64,000 nt of DNA, taken from positions 1 through 64,000 of the forward strand of contig NZ_FOQY01000016.1 in assembly GCF_900113865.1 (NCBI RefSeq), read 5' to 3'. This document shows, piece by piece, positions 36,723 through 49,618 of this stretch. Source of the stretch: Streptosporangium canum (lineage in GTDB: Bacteria > Actinomycetota > Actinomycetes > Streptosporangiales > Streptosporangiaceae). A model generated the notes under the pieces. It was given only the letters and a program-made list of their open reading frames with translations. It ran no database searches and was not told the DNA's origin. Within the stretch, counting starts at the first letter, position 1; each line of letters starts with the position of its first letter. The translations under genes and the position numbers were made by a program.

Positions 36723-36784
36723 ACCGTCGGGGTCATGCGGGAACCGTCGAGGTTCACGCGGAGACCGTCGGGGTCACGCGGGAG
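36723..36784. repeat. Three 20-21-bp tandem copies over the metallohydrolase stop codon
   Basis: Units at 36723-36742, 36743-36763 and 36764-36784, consensus ACCGTCGGGGTCACGCGGGA. The last contains the TGA of the minus-strand gene that ends at 36774. The other two lie downstream of it. Confidence 0.85.
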
Positions 36785-37526
36785 AGAGCACGGTGAAGGG
36801 CTCGGCGAAGTGGGCGGTGGCGATCATCCCCCGCGCGGCCCTGACCCGCTCCAGCAGCTCCATCCGCGTCGCGGTGGCGAGCTCGGGGTCGTCGTCGTAG
36901 AGGTAGGGCACCTTCGGGTCGGCCAGCTGCGCCGGATGCAGCACCACGTCACCGGTCAGCACCAGATCGCCCACCTGGACGACCTGGTGGCCGGGGGTGT
37001 GTCCCGGCGTGTGGAACACCCGGATGCCGGGGAGCACGTCCGCCTGGCCGTCCACCACCTGCACCCGCTCGCCCAGCGGCCGGACGACGTTGCCGAGGAC
37101 GTCCTCGGCCGCCGCGTCGATCTCGGCGCGCTGGAAGACGTGCCGGGCGTTGGCGAACACGGGCGTCCCGCCGATCACGGCCCCGCTCGCGTGGTCGCTG
37201 TGCAGATGCGTGATGACCACCGCGTCCACCTCCTCGGGGCTCACCCCCACCCGCGCGAGCTCGGCCCCGAGCACTCCGGGAACCGGCGCCCAGCTCGCCG
37301 CCGGCGAGTCCTCCGGACCGATCCCGGTGTCCACCAGCACGGTCCTGCCCGCCGCGTCACGGAGCAGGTAGCAGTGGAAGTGCAGGATCCACTCGTCGGA
37401 CTCCCCGTGGCAGCCTCCGGGGAACATCTCCGGCAGCGGCCGCCGGATCGAGGCGCCCATCGGCCCCACGGCGTCGCACAGCGGGAACACGTCGACGCCT
37501 GCGACTGTTATGGACTGATGTGGCAT
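36774..37526 (-). CDS. Metallo-beta-lactamase-fold hydrolase
   Basis: 250-residue MBL-fold enzyme. Metal ligands are visible as THLHSDHASG, HTPGHTPGHQ and LTGDVVLHP, with a late histidine in ATAHFAEPF. Substrate is unknown. Relatives include lactonases and glyoxalase II-like enzymes. The ATG at 37526 is preceded by AGGAGA. It is divergent from the short rho gene. Confidence 0.87.
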   Translation of the reverse strand: MPHQSITVAGVDVFPLCDAVGPMGASIRRPLPEMFPGGCHGESDEWILHFHCYLLRDAAGRTVLVDTGIGPEDSPAASWAPVPGVLGAELARVGVSPEEVDAVVITHLHSDHASGAVIGGTPVFANARHVFQRAEIDAAAEDVLGNVVRPLGERVQVVDGQADVLPGIRVFHTPGHTPGHQVVQVGDLVLTGDVVLHPAQLADPKVPYLYDDDPELATATRMELLERVRAARGMIATAHFAEPFTVLSPA

Positions 37527-37664
37527 CCGGTCTCCTGTCCGATATGGATTGACGGTGCTACTGTGATAGCGGGCGTGACGCACTGTCGGCTAGGCCACGT
37601 GCGATGATCCGCTCCATTTCCCACCTTTTCTTACCGCGCCTTCTCAGGCATGCGGTTCTCCCCC

Positions 37665-37702
37665 GCGAAAGGTCAGTCACGACCTTTCGCCTGTGAAAGG
37701 TC
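37665..37702 (+). promoter_or_regulatory. Three-arm leader of the short rho gene, possible translational switch
   Basis: Arm A (37665-37674, GCGAAAGGTC) pairs perfectly with arm B (37681-37690). Arm B can instead pair over eight bases with arm C (37695-37702), which contains the AAAGG ribosome-binding site six bases before the ATG. A:B and B:C exclude each other, so A:B leaves the site open and B:C hides it. The upstream 37610-37664 is rich in C and U and poor in G. Confidence 0.55.
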
Positions 37703-37706
37703 ACTC

Positions 37707-38858
37707 ATGACCATCGAAACCACCACCAGAAAGCGGCCCCGTGCCGCACGCCCCCCGCGTCCTCGCGAGAGCGACGCCTACGTCGAGACCGTGGCCGGAC
37801 TGCTCGATGTCCGCGACAAGACGGGCTACATCCGCACCCGCGGCTACCTCCCCGGGGAGGGCGACGTGCGCGTGCCCCACGCCCAGATCAGGCAGTACGG
37901 CCTGCGCCCCGGTGACCATGTCGTCGCCACCACGCGCAAGCCGTACGAGATGCTGGCCGGGGTGGAGAGCGTCAACGGCTCCACCGACTGGCGGAGCAGG
38001 CCCGACTTCGCCGACATGACGCCGATCCACCCGCGCGAGCGGCTCCGTCTGGAGACCGAGTCGGTGACCGGCAGGGTCATCGACCTGTTCGCGCCGATCG
38101 GCAAGGGCCAGCGCGGCCTGATCGTCGCCCCGCCGAAGGCGGGCAAGACCATGGTCCTGCAGGACCTGGCCGCCGCGATCACGCGCAACCACCCGGACTG
38201 CCACCTCATGGTCGTGCTCGTCGGCGAGCGGCCCGAGGAGGTCACCGAGATGCGCGAGTCCATCCACGGCGAGGTCGCCGCGTCCACGTTCGACCGCCCC
38301 GACCGCGACCACACCGCCCTCGCCGAGCTCGCCGTCGAGCGCGCCAAGCGCCTCGCCGAGAGCGGGCACGACGTCGTCGTCCTGCTCGACTCCCTGACCC
38401 GCCTGGGCCGCGCCTACAACAACCTCGCCCCCGGCGGCGGGCGCACCCTCGCCGGCGGCCTCGACGCCGCGGCCCTGCTCCCCCCGCGCCGCTTCTTCGG
38501 CGCCGCGCGCAACCTGCGCGACGGCGGCTCGCTGACGATCCTCGCCACCGCCCTGGTCGAGACCGGCTCGCGGATGGACGACAACCTCTTCGAGGAGTTC
38601 AAGGGCACCGGCAACATGGAGCTGCGCCTCAGCCGCGCGCTGGCCGACAAGCGCCTCTACCCCGCCGTCGACCTCGACGCCTCCGGCACCCGCCGCGAGG
38701 AGATCCTGCTCGACCCGCAGGAGCACCAGCTCACCTGGCGCCTGCGCCGTACCCTCGGCGGCCTGGAGAAGCAGCAGGCCCTGGAGCTGCTCACCGACAG
38801 GCTCCGGGAGACCCCCTCCAACGCCGCCTTCCTCCAGCAGGTCCGGCAGACCACCTGA
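37707..38858 (+). CDS. rho: Short Rho-type transcription termination factor
   Basis: 383-residue Rho homologue: an OB-fold RNA-binding domain near residues 20-100 ([20 protein letters not shown]) and the ATPase core with Walker [11 protein letters not shown], Walker [17 protein letters not shown] and the secondary RNA-site region [11 protein letters not shown]. All the key motifs are kept. It lacks the long N-terminal insertion of normal actinobacterial Rho (600-700 residues) and the helical Rho_N part, so it is probably a second, specialised Rho. An in-frame ATG at 37650 could add 19 residues but has no ribosome-binding site. Confidence 0.88.
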   Translation: MTIETTTRKRPRAARPPRPRESDAYVETVAGLLDVRDKTGYIRTRGYLPGEGDVRVPHAQIRQYGLRPGDHVVATTRKPYEMLAGVESVNGSTDWRSRPDFADMTPIHPRERLRLETESVTGRVIDLFAPIGKGQRGLIVAPPKAGKTMVLQDLAAAITRNHPDCHLMVVLVGERPEEVTEMRESIHGEVAASTFDRPDRDHTALAELAVERAKRLAESGHDVVVLLDSLTRLGRAYNNLAPGGGRTLAGGLDAAALLPPRRFFGAARNLRDGGSLTILATALVETGSRMDDNLFEEFKGTGNMELRLSRALADKRLYPAVDLDASGTRREEILLDPQEHQLTWRLRRTLGGLEKQQALELLTDRLRETPSNAAFLQQVRQTT

Positions 38859-38986
38859 TCTCCCGGCCGAGCCCGGACGGCCGACCGCCTCCCCGAGCGG
38901 GGCCCGGACGGCCGATCGGTCACCTTCCCCCGCCTTCCCCGGCCGGACGGTCCCGCCCGGCTCTCCCCGGCGATCCGCGGCCCCGG

Positions 38987-39478
38987 CTAGCGAGGCCAGT
39001 TGGCGATGTCCTCCGCCCGGATGACGTCGACGTGGCAGGAGGAGGTCGTGCGCCTGCCGCGGTCCAGGACACAGACCCTGACGTCCACCCGGGTGATCTC
39101 TCCGTCGGAGGACATCCTGAAGGCGCCGCTCGGGCGGCAGGTCGAGCGCGGCTGCGCCCAGCCGGTGCCGCCGCCGACGTAATGGAACCTGGCGCGGATG
39201 TAGGCGCAGTGGTCACGATGGGGGTCACGGTCGCGGAGCGTGCCCGACACGGCGAACGTCTCCGCGCCGAAGTCCGTGATCCACACATCCGCCGCGGCGT
39301 GCCCGGAGTGCCCGGCGGCCGATCGCACCGGCCCCCAGTGGTGCTTCGCCCCAGCCGGGGCGGTCACGCCGGCGGTCGTGGCTTTCGCGGCCGGGCTCAC
39401 GGCGGCGTCGGCGGCCGCCGGCAGACCCGCCACGAGCACGGACGCCAGCAACCCGCCGATCAAAGATCTCTTCCTCAT
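38987..39478 (-). CDS. Secreted protein of unknown function
   Basis: 163 residues with a clear Sec signal peptide (MRKRSLIGGLLASVLVAGL..ADA, cleavage near residue 25). The mature part has four cysteines (in DHCAY, RSTCRP, VRVCVL and SSCHVD), likely two disulfides, and a predicted beta-rich fold. Not recognised. No partner gene is adjacent. Confidence 0.7.
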   Translation of the reverse strand: MRKRSLIGGLLASVLVAGLPAAADAAVSPAAKATTAGVTAPAGAKHHWGPVRSAAGHSGHAAADVWITDFGAETFAVSGTLRDRDPHRDHCAYIRARFHYVGGGTGWAQPRSTCRPSGAFRMSSDGEITRVDVRVCVLDRGRRTTSSCHVDVIRAEDIANWPR

Positions 39479-39576
39479 ACGTCCGAGTTATAGGACCGGC
39501 GACTTGGAACGTCCTTGCATCTCGCTGACCCCACCGGAGATCTCGCTGACCCCGCTGGAAGCGGGATGATGGTGGG

Positions 39577-40407
39577 ATGCTGGCTGACGTCGTCGAATAC
39601 CTCATCTGCCCGGTCTGCGGGGCCGGACTCGACCTTGGCGACCGCGTCCTGCGCTGCGCCCGGGGCCACGCCTTCGACATCGCCAGACAGGGATATGTCA
39701 GCCTGCTGACCGGTTCCCAGGCACCCGGAACGGCCGACAGCACGGCCATGGTGGCGGCCAGGGAGGCGTTCCTCGGGGCGGGGTATTTCGGTCCCCTGTC
39801 GGAGGCGGTCGCCGGCGCCTGCCGTACCGGCGCGAGGGTGGTCGCGGACGCGGGCGCGGGGACGGGACATTACCTCGCCGGGGCCCTCGACCGGCTCCCG
39901 GGAGCCGTCGGGATCGCGCTGGACGTGTCCAAGCACGCGATCAGACGGGCCGCGCGGGCGCACCCCCGGCTGGGGGCGGTGGTGGCCGACGTGTGGCGGC
40001 CGTTGCCCGTCGGGGACGGTACGGTCGACGTGGTCCTCAACGTGTTCGCCCCCCGCAACGGGGCGGAGTTCGCCCGGATGCTCAAGGACGACGGCGTGCT
40101 AGTCGTGGTCACGCCCACCTCACGGCACCTCGAACCGCTGGTGGAGCGGCTGGGGCTGCTCTCGGTGGACGAGTCGAAGGAGCGGAGGGTCGCCGAGAGC
40201 CTGAGCGGCCACTTCGTGGAGACCGGGCGGAGCGTCCACGAGTTCGGGATGACGCTGGGACACGGGGCGATCGAGGCCGTCGTGGGGATGGGGCCGAGCG
40301 CCTGGCACACCGATCCGGAAGATATGCGAAGAAAGATCATAGAACTACCGAAAACAAGCAATGTGACTGCTTCTTTCCGTATGTCTATCTTTCAACCCAC
40401 CCCCTGA
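39577..40407 (+). CDS. RlmA/TlrB-like 23S rRNA guanine-N1 methyltransferase
   Basis: 276-residue enzyme. An N-terminal zinc finger (CPVC at 11-14, then CARGH) is followed by the segment HAFDIARQGYVSLLTG, highly typical of RlmA proteins, and a Rossmann methyltransferase with the SAM motif VADAGAGTGHYL. RlmA-type enzymes methylate G745 or G748 of 23S rRNA. The G748 form (TlrB) gives tylosin-type macrolide resistance. Which base is modified here cannot be told. The 3' end is AT-rich for the window. Confidence 0.87.
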   Translation: MLADVVEYLICPVCGAGLDLGDRVLRCARGHAFDIARQGYVSLLTGSQAPGTADSTAMVAAREAFLGAGYFGPLSEAVAGACRTGARVVADAGAGTGHYLAGALDRLPGAVGIALDVSKHAIRRAARAHPRLGAVVADVWRPLPVGDGTVDVVLNVFAPRNGAEFARMLKDDGVLVVVTPTSRHLEPLVERLGLLSVDESKERRVAESLSGHFVETGRSVHEFGMTLGHGAIEAVVGMGPSAWHTDPEDMRRKIIELPKTSNVTASFRMSIFQPTP

Positions 40408-40583
40408 TCAAGCCTTGCGCTTGACAGCTACCTTCGGGACGCATGTTACTGAAGTGGTATTTAGTCCGAAATTCCCACACTTTAACTAAGCAAATTGGTG
40501 GCGGAAGCGACATACTGGACGGCAATCCAGCGAGCCCTCGCCTGGACGCGTGAAGCGAATGCCTTGACGGAGGGAAGCGCCAT

Positions 40584-42350
40584 ATGAAGGCGGAGGAGCG
40601 CTGGCAGGCCAGGTTCCGTGCGCCACGCGTGACGCTGCCCGTGTGGGCGCGTCAGGCTCCGGCCCGCGCCGTCTACCGCAGCAACGCCTCCGGCGCCTGG
40701 GAGGTCTACGCCTGGGACCGGGCGGCGGGATCCACCCGCCAGGCGACCGCCCGGCCCAAGGGCACCTCACACGGCACGATCGACCCCACCGGCCAGTGGA
40801 TCTGGTGGTTCTCCGACACCGACGGCGACGAGTGGGGCAGCTGGATGCGCCAGCCCTTCGCGGGCGGTCCCGACGAGCCGATCGACCTCGCGGCCGGCTA
40901 CCCGGCGGGGGTCGCGCTGTCCGCCACCGGCGAGGCCGCGATAGGCGTCGCCAGGCCCGGCGAGGGCTTCCAGATCCACGTCGTGCGGCCTGGCGGGTCC
41001 GCCCGGCTGGTCTACGAGCACGCCGAGGCCGCCTCCGTGGCCGCCATGTCCATGGACGGCTCGCTGATCGCGATCAGCCACAGCGAGCACGGCAACTCCC
41101 GGCACCCCGCGCTGCGGGTGCTCCGGCAGAACGGCGACACCGTCGGCGACCTGCACGACGGCCCCGGCAAGGGGGTCCTCGGCCTGCGTTTCGCGCCCGT
41201 GCCGGGCGACCGCCGGCTGCTGGCCCTGCACGAACGCAGGGGCCGCCGCGAGCCGCTGGTCTGGGACCCCGAGAGCGACGAGCAGCGGGAGATCTGGCTG
41301 CGCGACCCCGGCGAGATCACCGCCGACTGGTACGGCGACGGCCGCTCGCTGCTCGTCGTCCGGGCCAACCGCGGCCGTACCCACCTGCACCGTTACGACC
41401 TGGCGGGCGGCAGGCTCTTCCCGATCGAGACCCAGCACGGCGTGATCGACGCCGCCACGCCCCGCCCCGACGGCTCGGTGGAGTACTCCTGGTCCAGCGG
41501 CGCCCACCCGCCGGTGATCCGGTCGAGCAACGGCCACGTGGTGATGAACCACGGCGGCCCGACCTCGCCGCCTTCCGTCCCGGTCGAGGACGTGGACGTG
41601 GAGGGCCCCGGCGGGCGCATCCACGCCCTGGTGTCACGGCCCGAGCGTGGCTCGGGACCGTTCCCGACGGTCTTCCTGCTGCACGGCGGGCCGACCTCGC
41701 AGGACGACGACTCCTTCGTGCCGCAGGTGGCCGCGTGGGTGGACCTGGGCTTCGCGGTCGTGCGGGTCAACTACCGGGGCTCCACCGGCTACGGCTCGGC
41801 CTGGCGGGACGCCCTGATCGGGGAGGTGGGGCACATCGAGCTGTCCGACGTCGCCGCGGTCAGGGACGTCATGGTCGACCGCGGCATCGCCGACCCGGAG
41901 CGGCTCGTGCTGTCCGGCGCCTCCTGGGGCGGCTACCTCACGCTGCTCGGGCTGGGCACCCAGCCCAAGGTCTGGGCGGCGGGCATCGCCACGGTGCCCA
42001 TCGCCGACCATCTGGCCACCTACGAGGAGGAGACCGAGGCGCTGCGGGCCTACCACCGCGCGCTGCTCGGCGGCTCCCCCGGCGAGCAGCCGGAGCGCTA
42101 CGCGAACTGCTCGCCGATCACCTACGTCGACCAGGTCGAGGCGCCGCTGCTGATCCTGGCCGGGGAGAACGACCCGCGCTGCCCGATCGGGCAGATCGAG
42201 ACCTACGTGTCCCGGCTCGCCGAGCGCGGCCACGAGCACTCGGTCTACCGGTACGACGCGGGCCACGGCTCCCTGGTCGTCTCCGAGCGGATCGCGCAGA
42301 TGTCGGCCCAGCTCGAATTCGCGCGCAAGCACATCAGAATCGAGGCGTGA
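40584..42350 (+). CDS. S9-family (prolyl oligopeptidase-like) serine peptidase
   Basis: 588-residue enzyme: a beta-propeller-like N-terminal region (about 30-320) and a C-terminal alpha/beta-hydrolase domain. Catalytic residues by position are Ser447 in GASWGGY, Asp530 in GENDPRCP and His561 in AGHGS. HGGPTSQDDDSF gives the oxyanion region. GGAGGGAAG precedes the ATG. No signal peptide, so it is probably cytosolic and cleaves peptides. Confidence 0.9.
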   Translation: MKAEERWQARFRAPRVTLPVWARQAPARAVYRSNASGAWEVYAWDRAAGSTRQATARPKGTSHGTIDPTGQWIWWFSDTDGDEWGSWMRQPFAGGPDEPIDLAAGYPAGVALSATGEAAIGVARPGEGFQIHVVRPGGSARLVYEHAEAASVAAMSMDGSLIAISHSEHGNSRHPALRVLRQNGDTVGDLHDGPGKGVLGLRFAPVPGDRRLLALHERRGRREPLVWDPESDEQREIWLRDPGEITADWYGDGRSLLVVRANRGRTHLHRYDLAGGRLFPIETQHGVIDAATPRPDGSVEYSWSSGAHPPVIRSSNGHVVMNHGGPTSPPSVPVEDVDVEGPGGRIHALVSRPERGSGPFPTVFLLHGGPTSQDDDSFVPQVAAWVDLGFAVVRVNYRGSTGYGSAWRDALIGEVGHIELSDVAAVRDVMVDRGIADPERLVLSGASWGGYLTLLGLGTQPKVWAAGIATVPIADHLATYEEETEALRAYHRALLGGSPGEQPERYANCSPITYVDQVEAPLLILAGENDPRCPIGQIETYVSRLAERGHEHSVYRYDAGHGSLVVSERIAQMSAQLEFARKHIRIEA

Positions 42351-42377
42351 CAGCCCGGCCGCCGGACGACCGACCCC

Positions 42378-42486
42378 GCACCGCCCCGGGCCCGGCGGGC
42401 CGGGCCGCCACCGGACCCGCAGGCCACGACCGCGCGCCGCCCCGGGCCCGGCCGGGCCGCTACCGGGCGCGCAGGACCACGATCGC
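42378..42486. repeat. 53-56-bp tandem duplication over the PP2C gene stop codon
   Basis: Copy 42434-42486 holds the last codons and TAG of the minus-strand phosphatase gene. Copy 42378-42433 lies downstream of it and matches with a few substitutions and small indels. Confidence 0.75.
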
Positions 42487-44022
42487 CATGTCGTCCGCGC
42501 TCGGCTCGGGGGCGAAGTCCTGGACGGCCCGGCGGATCCGCTCGGCGACCGCCCGCGCCGACAGGCCCACGCACTCGGCGAACAGCTTGGCCAGTCCCCC
42601 GTTGTCGTCGAGCAGCCGGCCGCCCTGACGCCGCTCGGTCACCCCGTCGGTCACCGCGAGCAGGACGTCGCCGGGGTCGAGGTGGACGACCTCGGCCTTG
42701 AAGGTCGCCTCGGGGAAGACTCCCAGCAGCGACTGGGAGGTCACCACCGTCTCCACGACACCCGTGGGCCGCAGCCGCAGCGCCTCGGGATGGCCGGCGG
42801 AGACCATCCACACGTCCAGCCCGTTGGGCACGGGCTTGATCTCCCCGTGCAGCAGGGTCAGGAAGCGGGCCCGCTCCCCCTCGTCCAGGATCGCCTGGTT
42901 GAGACGGTCGAGGACGGCCGCCACGCCGTACCCCTCCCTGGCGAGCAGCCGCAGGGTGTGGCGGGCCAGGCCGGTGACCGCGGCTGCCTCGGGGCCGGTG
43001 CCGCAGACGTCGCCGACCGCGAAGCGCCACGAGTCGTCCCCGGCCGCGAACAGGTCGTAGAAGTCACCGCCGACCTCGTTGGTCTCCCCGGCCGGCTCGT
43101 AGACCACGGCGGGATCGAGCCCCGGGATCTCGCCCGGCTCGTTGGGGGGCAGCAGGCTGCGCTGCAGCGCCCGGTTGGCCGCCGCCTGGGTGGCGTAGAG
43201 CCGGGCGTTGTCCATCGCGAGGGCCGCGCGGCGGCCGATGTCCTCGGCGTACTGGAAGACGTCCTCGGCGAAACGGTCCGGCCGTCCCAGGCACATCACC
43301 CCCAGCGCCCGTCCCCGCGCGAGCAGCGGGATGACGAGCATCTGCGAGTCGCCGAGCTGCATGGAGCCGCCCGCCTGCGGGATCTGGGCCGTGGCGAGCT
43401 CCTCGCGCAGCTCGTCGATGCGCCGCTCGTCGGTGTGCCACAGGTAGGCGGGACGCTGCGGGCCGCCGTCGCCGCTCCAGGTGTAGACCGCGCACCAGGC
43501 GGCCAGGCGGGGGACGACGATCTGGGAGATGATCGCGGGCACCATGTCCGGGTCGAGGGTGCCGGCCAGCAGGTCGCTGGCGTCGGCGAGGAAGCCCATC
43601 CAGATCGGTCCCCGGCTCGGCTCCTCCATGGACCACTCGGCGGCGGTCCGCTCGGCGGAGCCGGGCAGCGGCAGCCGCGCCCAGTGGGTGTGGTGCTCGC
43701 CGGAGAAGGTGACGCCCCACTCGTCGACCAGCACGGTGGGACCGGTGGGAACGCCTCCGGGGACGCCCTTCTGGCGGACCTCGACCTGGACGCCGTCTTC
43801 CAGGTGGCTCCAGACGACCTCGAACGGCGCCCGGGCCGCCTGCGCGACGATCTCACCCGCCAGCTGCTCGGCCACGGCCAGCACGGACGTGGCGGCCCAG
43901 GCGGTCATCACCTCCACGGTGAACCGCCGGGCGGCAGGGACGGCCGTGTCTCCTGGGGCGAACGTCGCAGCCAGGACGGCTCGGGGAGCTTTGGTCACTG
44001 TTCCGTGCCTACCACACTTCAC
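42460..44022 (-). CDS. OsaC-like GAF/PP2C phosphatase (RsbU/SpoIIE type)
   Basis: 520 residues. The N-terminal ~130 resemble a degenerate anti-sigma-kinase-like fold (AVAEQLAGEIVAQAARAPFE). A GAF domain spans about 150-290 and a SpoIIE/PP2C phosphatase about 305-518 (VGGDFYDLF, VGDVCGTGPEAA, AVTDGVTERR, SADDMAIVVLRAR). Such phosphatases act on anti-anti-sigma proteins. It is divergent from an osaA-like gene, as osaC neighbours osaA in Streptomyces coelicolor, where OsaC modulates SigB after osmotic stress. Compared with OsaC it is much shorter and has no obvious PAS domain. Start is GTG at 44022 or GTG at 43998. Confidence 0.82.
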   Translation of the reverse strand: MKCGRHGTVTKAPRAVLAATFAPGDTAVPAARRFTVEVMTAWAATSVLAVAEQLAGEIVAQAARAPFEVVWSHLEDGVQVEVRQKGVPGGVPTGPTVLVDEWGVTFSGEHHTHWARLPLPGSAERTAAEWSMEEPSRGPIWMGFLADASDLLAGTLDPDMVPAIISQIVVPRLAAWCAVYTWSGDGGPQRPAYLWHTDERRIDELREELATAQIPQAGGSMQLGDSQMLVIPLLARGRALGVMCLGRPDRFAEDVFQYAEDIGRRAALAMDNARLYATQAAANRALQRSLLPPNEPGEIPGLDPAVVYEPAGETNEVGGDFYDLFAAGDDSWRFAVGDVCGTGPEAAAVTGLARHTLRLLAREGYGVAAVLDRLNQAILDEGERARFLTLLHGEIKPVPNGLDVWMVSAGHPEALRLRPTGVVETVVTSQSLLGVFPEATFKAEVVHLDPGDVLLAVTDGVTERRQGGRLLDDNGGLAKLFAECVGLSARAVAERIRRAVQDFAPEPSADDMAIVVLRAR

Positions 44023-44119
44023 GTCGTCATGGGGTAATTCGAAGGCGGGACTGCGGGTTCCGCACCGTGACAGACTGGGATGACTCGCGGCTGCGCCCCC
44101 CGGGAGTCAAGGAGGTCTC

Positions 44120-48298
<4,179 letters not shown>

Positions 48299-48301
48299 TC
48301 A

Positions 48302-48934
48302 ATGCCGGACCGAGCCAAGATCCTCCTGGTGGACGACCGGGAGGAGAACCTGATCGCGCTCGAAGCGATCCTCAGCTCCCTCGATCTGATACCCGTCCGG
48401 GCCAGGTCCGGCGAGGAGGCGCTCAAAGCCCTGCTCAACACCGAGTTCGCGCTGATCCTGCTGGATGTGCGCATGCCCGGCATGGACGGCTTCGAGACCG
48501 CCTCCCACATCAAGCGCCGCGAACGCACGCGCAACATCCCGATCATCTTCCTGACCGTGGTCGACAGCGCCCCCGACTACGCCTTCCGCAGCTACGCCGC
48601 CGGCGCGGTCGACTACCTCACCAAGCCGTTCGACCCCTGGGTGCTCCGGGCCAAGGTCGCGGTGTTCGTCGAGCTCTACAACATGAACCGCCGCATGGCC
48701 GAGCAGGCGTCCATGCTGCGCGAACGCCTCTCCGCCGAACTGCCTCCCGGCGACGCCGCCGACCAGGCGGCCGTCCTCCCCGAGCTGTCCAGACGCCTCA
48801 CCGCGGTCGAGGACGAGCTCGCCCGGGTCAGCGAGCTGGCCCGCAAGACCAACGACCCCAGCCTCTCGGGCCCGATGTCCGACCTCTCCCACCGCGTCAG
48901 CCACCTCCGGGCGGGCTTCGACGCCCTCACCTGA
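48302..48934 (+). CDS. osaB: OsaB-like response regulator with coiled-coil tail
   Basis: 210 residues: a receiver domain (1-125, with VDDREEN, phospho-acceptor Asp55 in LLDVRMPGMDG, Thr and Lys in FLTVVDS and LTKPFD) followed by a predicted coiled coil (about 130-205) and no DNA-binding domain. It starts three bases after osaA. In Streptomyces the OsaB partner of OsaA has the same layout and is needed for growth under osmotic stress. Confidence 0.88.
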   Translation: MPDRAKILLVDDREENLIALEAILSSLDLIPVRARSGEEALKALLNTEFALILLDVRMPGMDGFETASHIKRRERTRNIPIIFLTVVDSAPDYAFRSYAAGAVDYLTKPFDPWVLRAKVAVFVELYNMNRRMAEQASMLRERLSAELPPGDAADQAAVLPELSRRLTAVEDELARVSELARKTNDPSLSGPMSDLSHRVSHLRAGFDALT

Positions 48935-49344
48935 CCAAGCCGCGTCCGGGTAGGTCCTTGTGAGGCATGTGCACGGCCGGGCGTCACTCGCCCTCGACCC
49001 GGCCGGCTGAAGCCGGCGCGCGGGAGACGGCGCATGCCGCGCCGACGCCGTCCTGTCGGCTGCGCCCGGCGCGGGATCTGGGAGTGCTCCAAGCAGGCCG
49101 ACCGGGTCGACGCCGCCTCCACACTGGGCTCGGCCCCTGCCGGTTCACCTCGGCCGCCCCGGGCATGTCGGGTCGCGGTGACGTGGCCGACTCATCGCCG
49201 ATTCCGGCCGGACGCGCCGTCGGCGCGGCGCCGCCCGCAGGTTTCCGCCGATCGCCTGCAAACAGCGGATCATGGCTGGGTGAGCAGGCACCGAGTGAGG
49301 CTTCGGAAGGCCGTCGCCGCGGAGAGAATTCTTCGTGACAGGAA
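48935..49344. other. Intergenic region downstream of osaB
   Basis: About 410 bases with no convincing gene. It contains a GCCGGCTGAAGCCGGC hairpin near 49001-49016, likely a terminator. The rest is GC-rich and featureless to me. No transposase remnant could be read in any frame. Confidence 0.4.
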
Positions 49345-49467
49345 TCAGAGAGACCTGTCCGAAATTAGCCTTAGGGACACATAGACCAGGTCACCAGCAC
49401 TCCACGAGCTGATGTCAAGATCATAAGCTGTTGAAGCGGAACCGTCTGACATGGCGATCTCCCCCAT
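49345..49467 (-). CDS. Possible small peptide gene divergent from the cysteine-rich peptide
   Basis: 40 residues from ATG 49467 (preceded by GGAG four bases away), or 35 residues from ATG 49452, which has GGGGGAG six bases upstream. The sequence is polar at the start (MSDGSASTAYDLDISSW) and ends LVYVSLRLISDRSL. It has no cysteine or glycine pair. The region is less GC-rich than its surroundings. Position and ribosome-binding site make it plausible. It is not recognised and could be chance. Confidence 0.35.
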   Translation of the reverse strand: MGEIAMSDGSASTAYDLDISSWSAGDLVYVSLRLISDRSL

Positions 49468-49488
49468 TATTCTCCGATCTTGGTCCGG

Positions 49489-49516
49489 TTTACGGTGCAG
49501 GCGCCACAAGTAATGA
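49489..49516 (+). promoter_or_regulatory. Possible promoter of the peptide-MauE-TlpA-ABC unit
   Basis: TTTACG (49489-49494), a 16-base spacer and TAATGA (49511-49516), followed by a leader of about 95 bases to the peptide ATG. Reasonable hexamers but unproven. Confidence 0.35.
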
Positions 49517-49618
49517 TCACCGACTCCGGCGGCTCGGGATGGCGCACGGACGAGGCGCTCAACGCTCGACAAACAGTCGGTGTCGATGACGCCGTACGGC
49601 TCGACAGAGGAGAATCTC

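Noticed and set aside
48935..49344. Possible insertion-sequence remnant with a GCCGGC hairpin after osaB
   Set aside because: No transposase fragment, terminal repeat pair or target duplication could be read in any frame.
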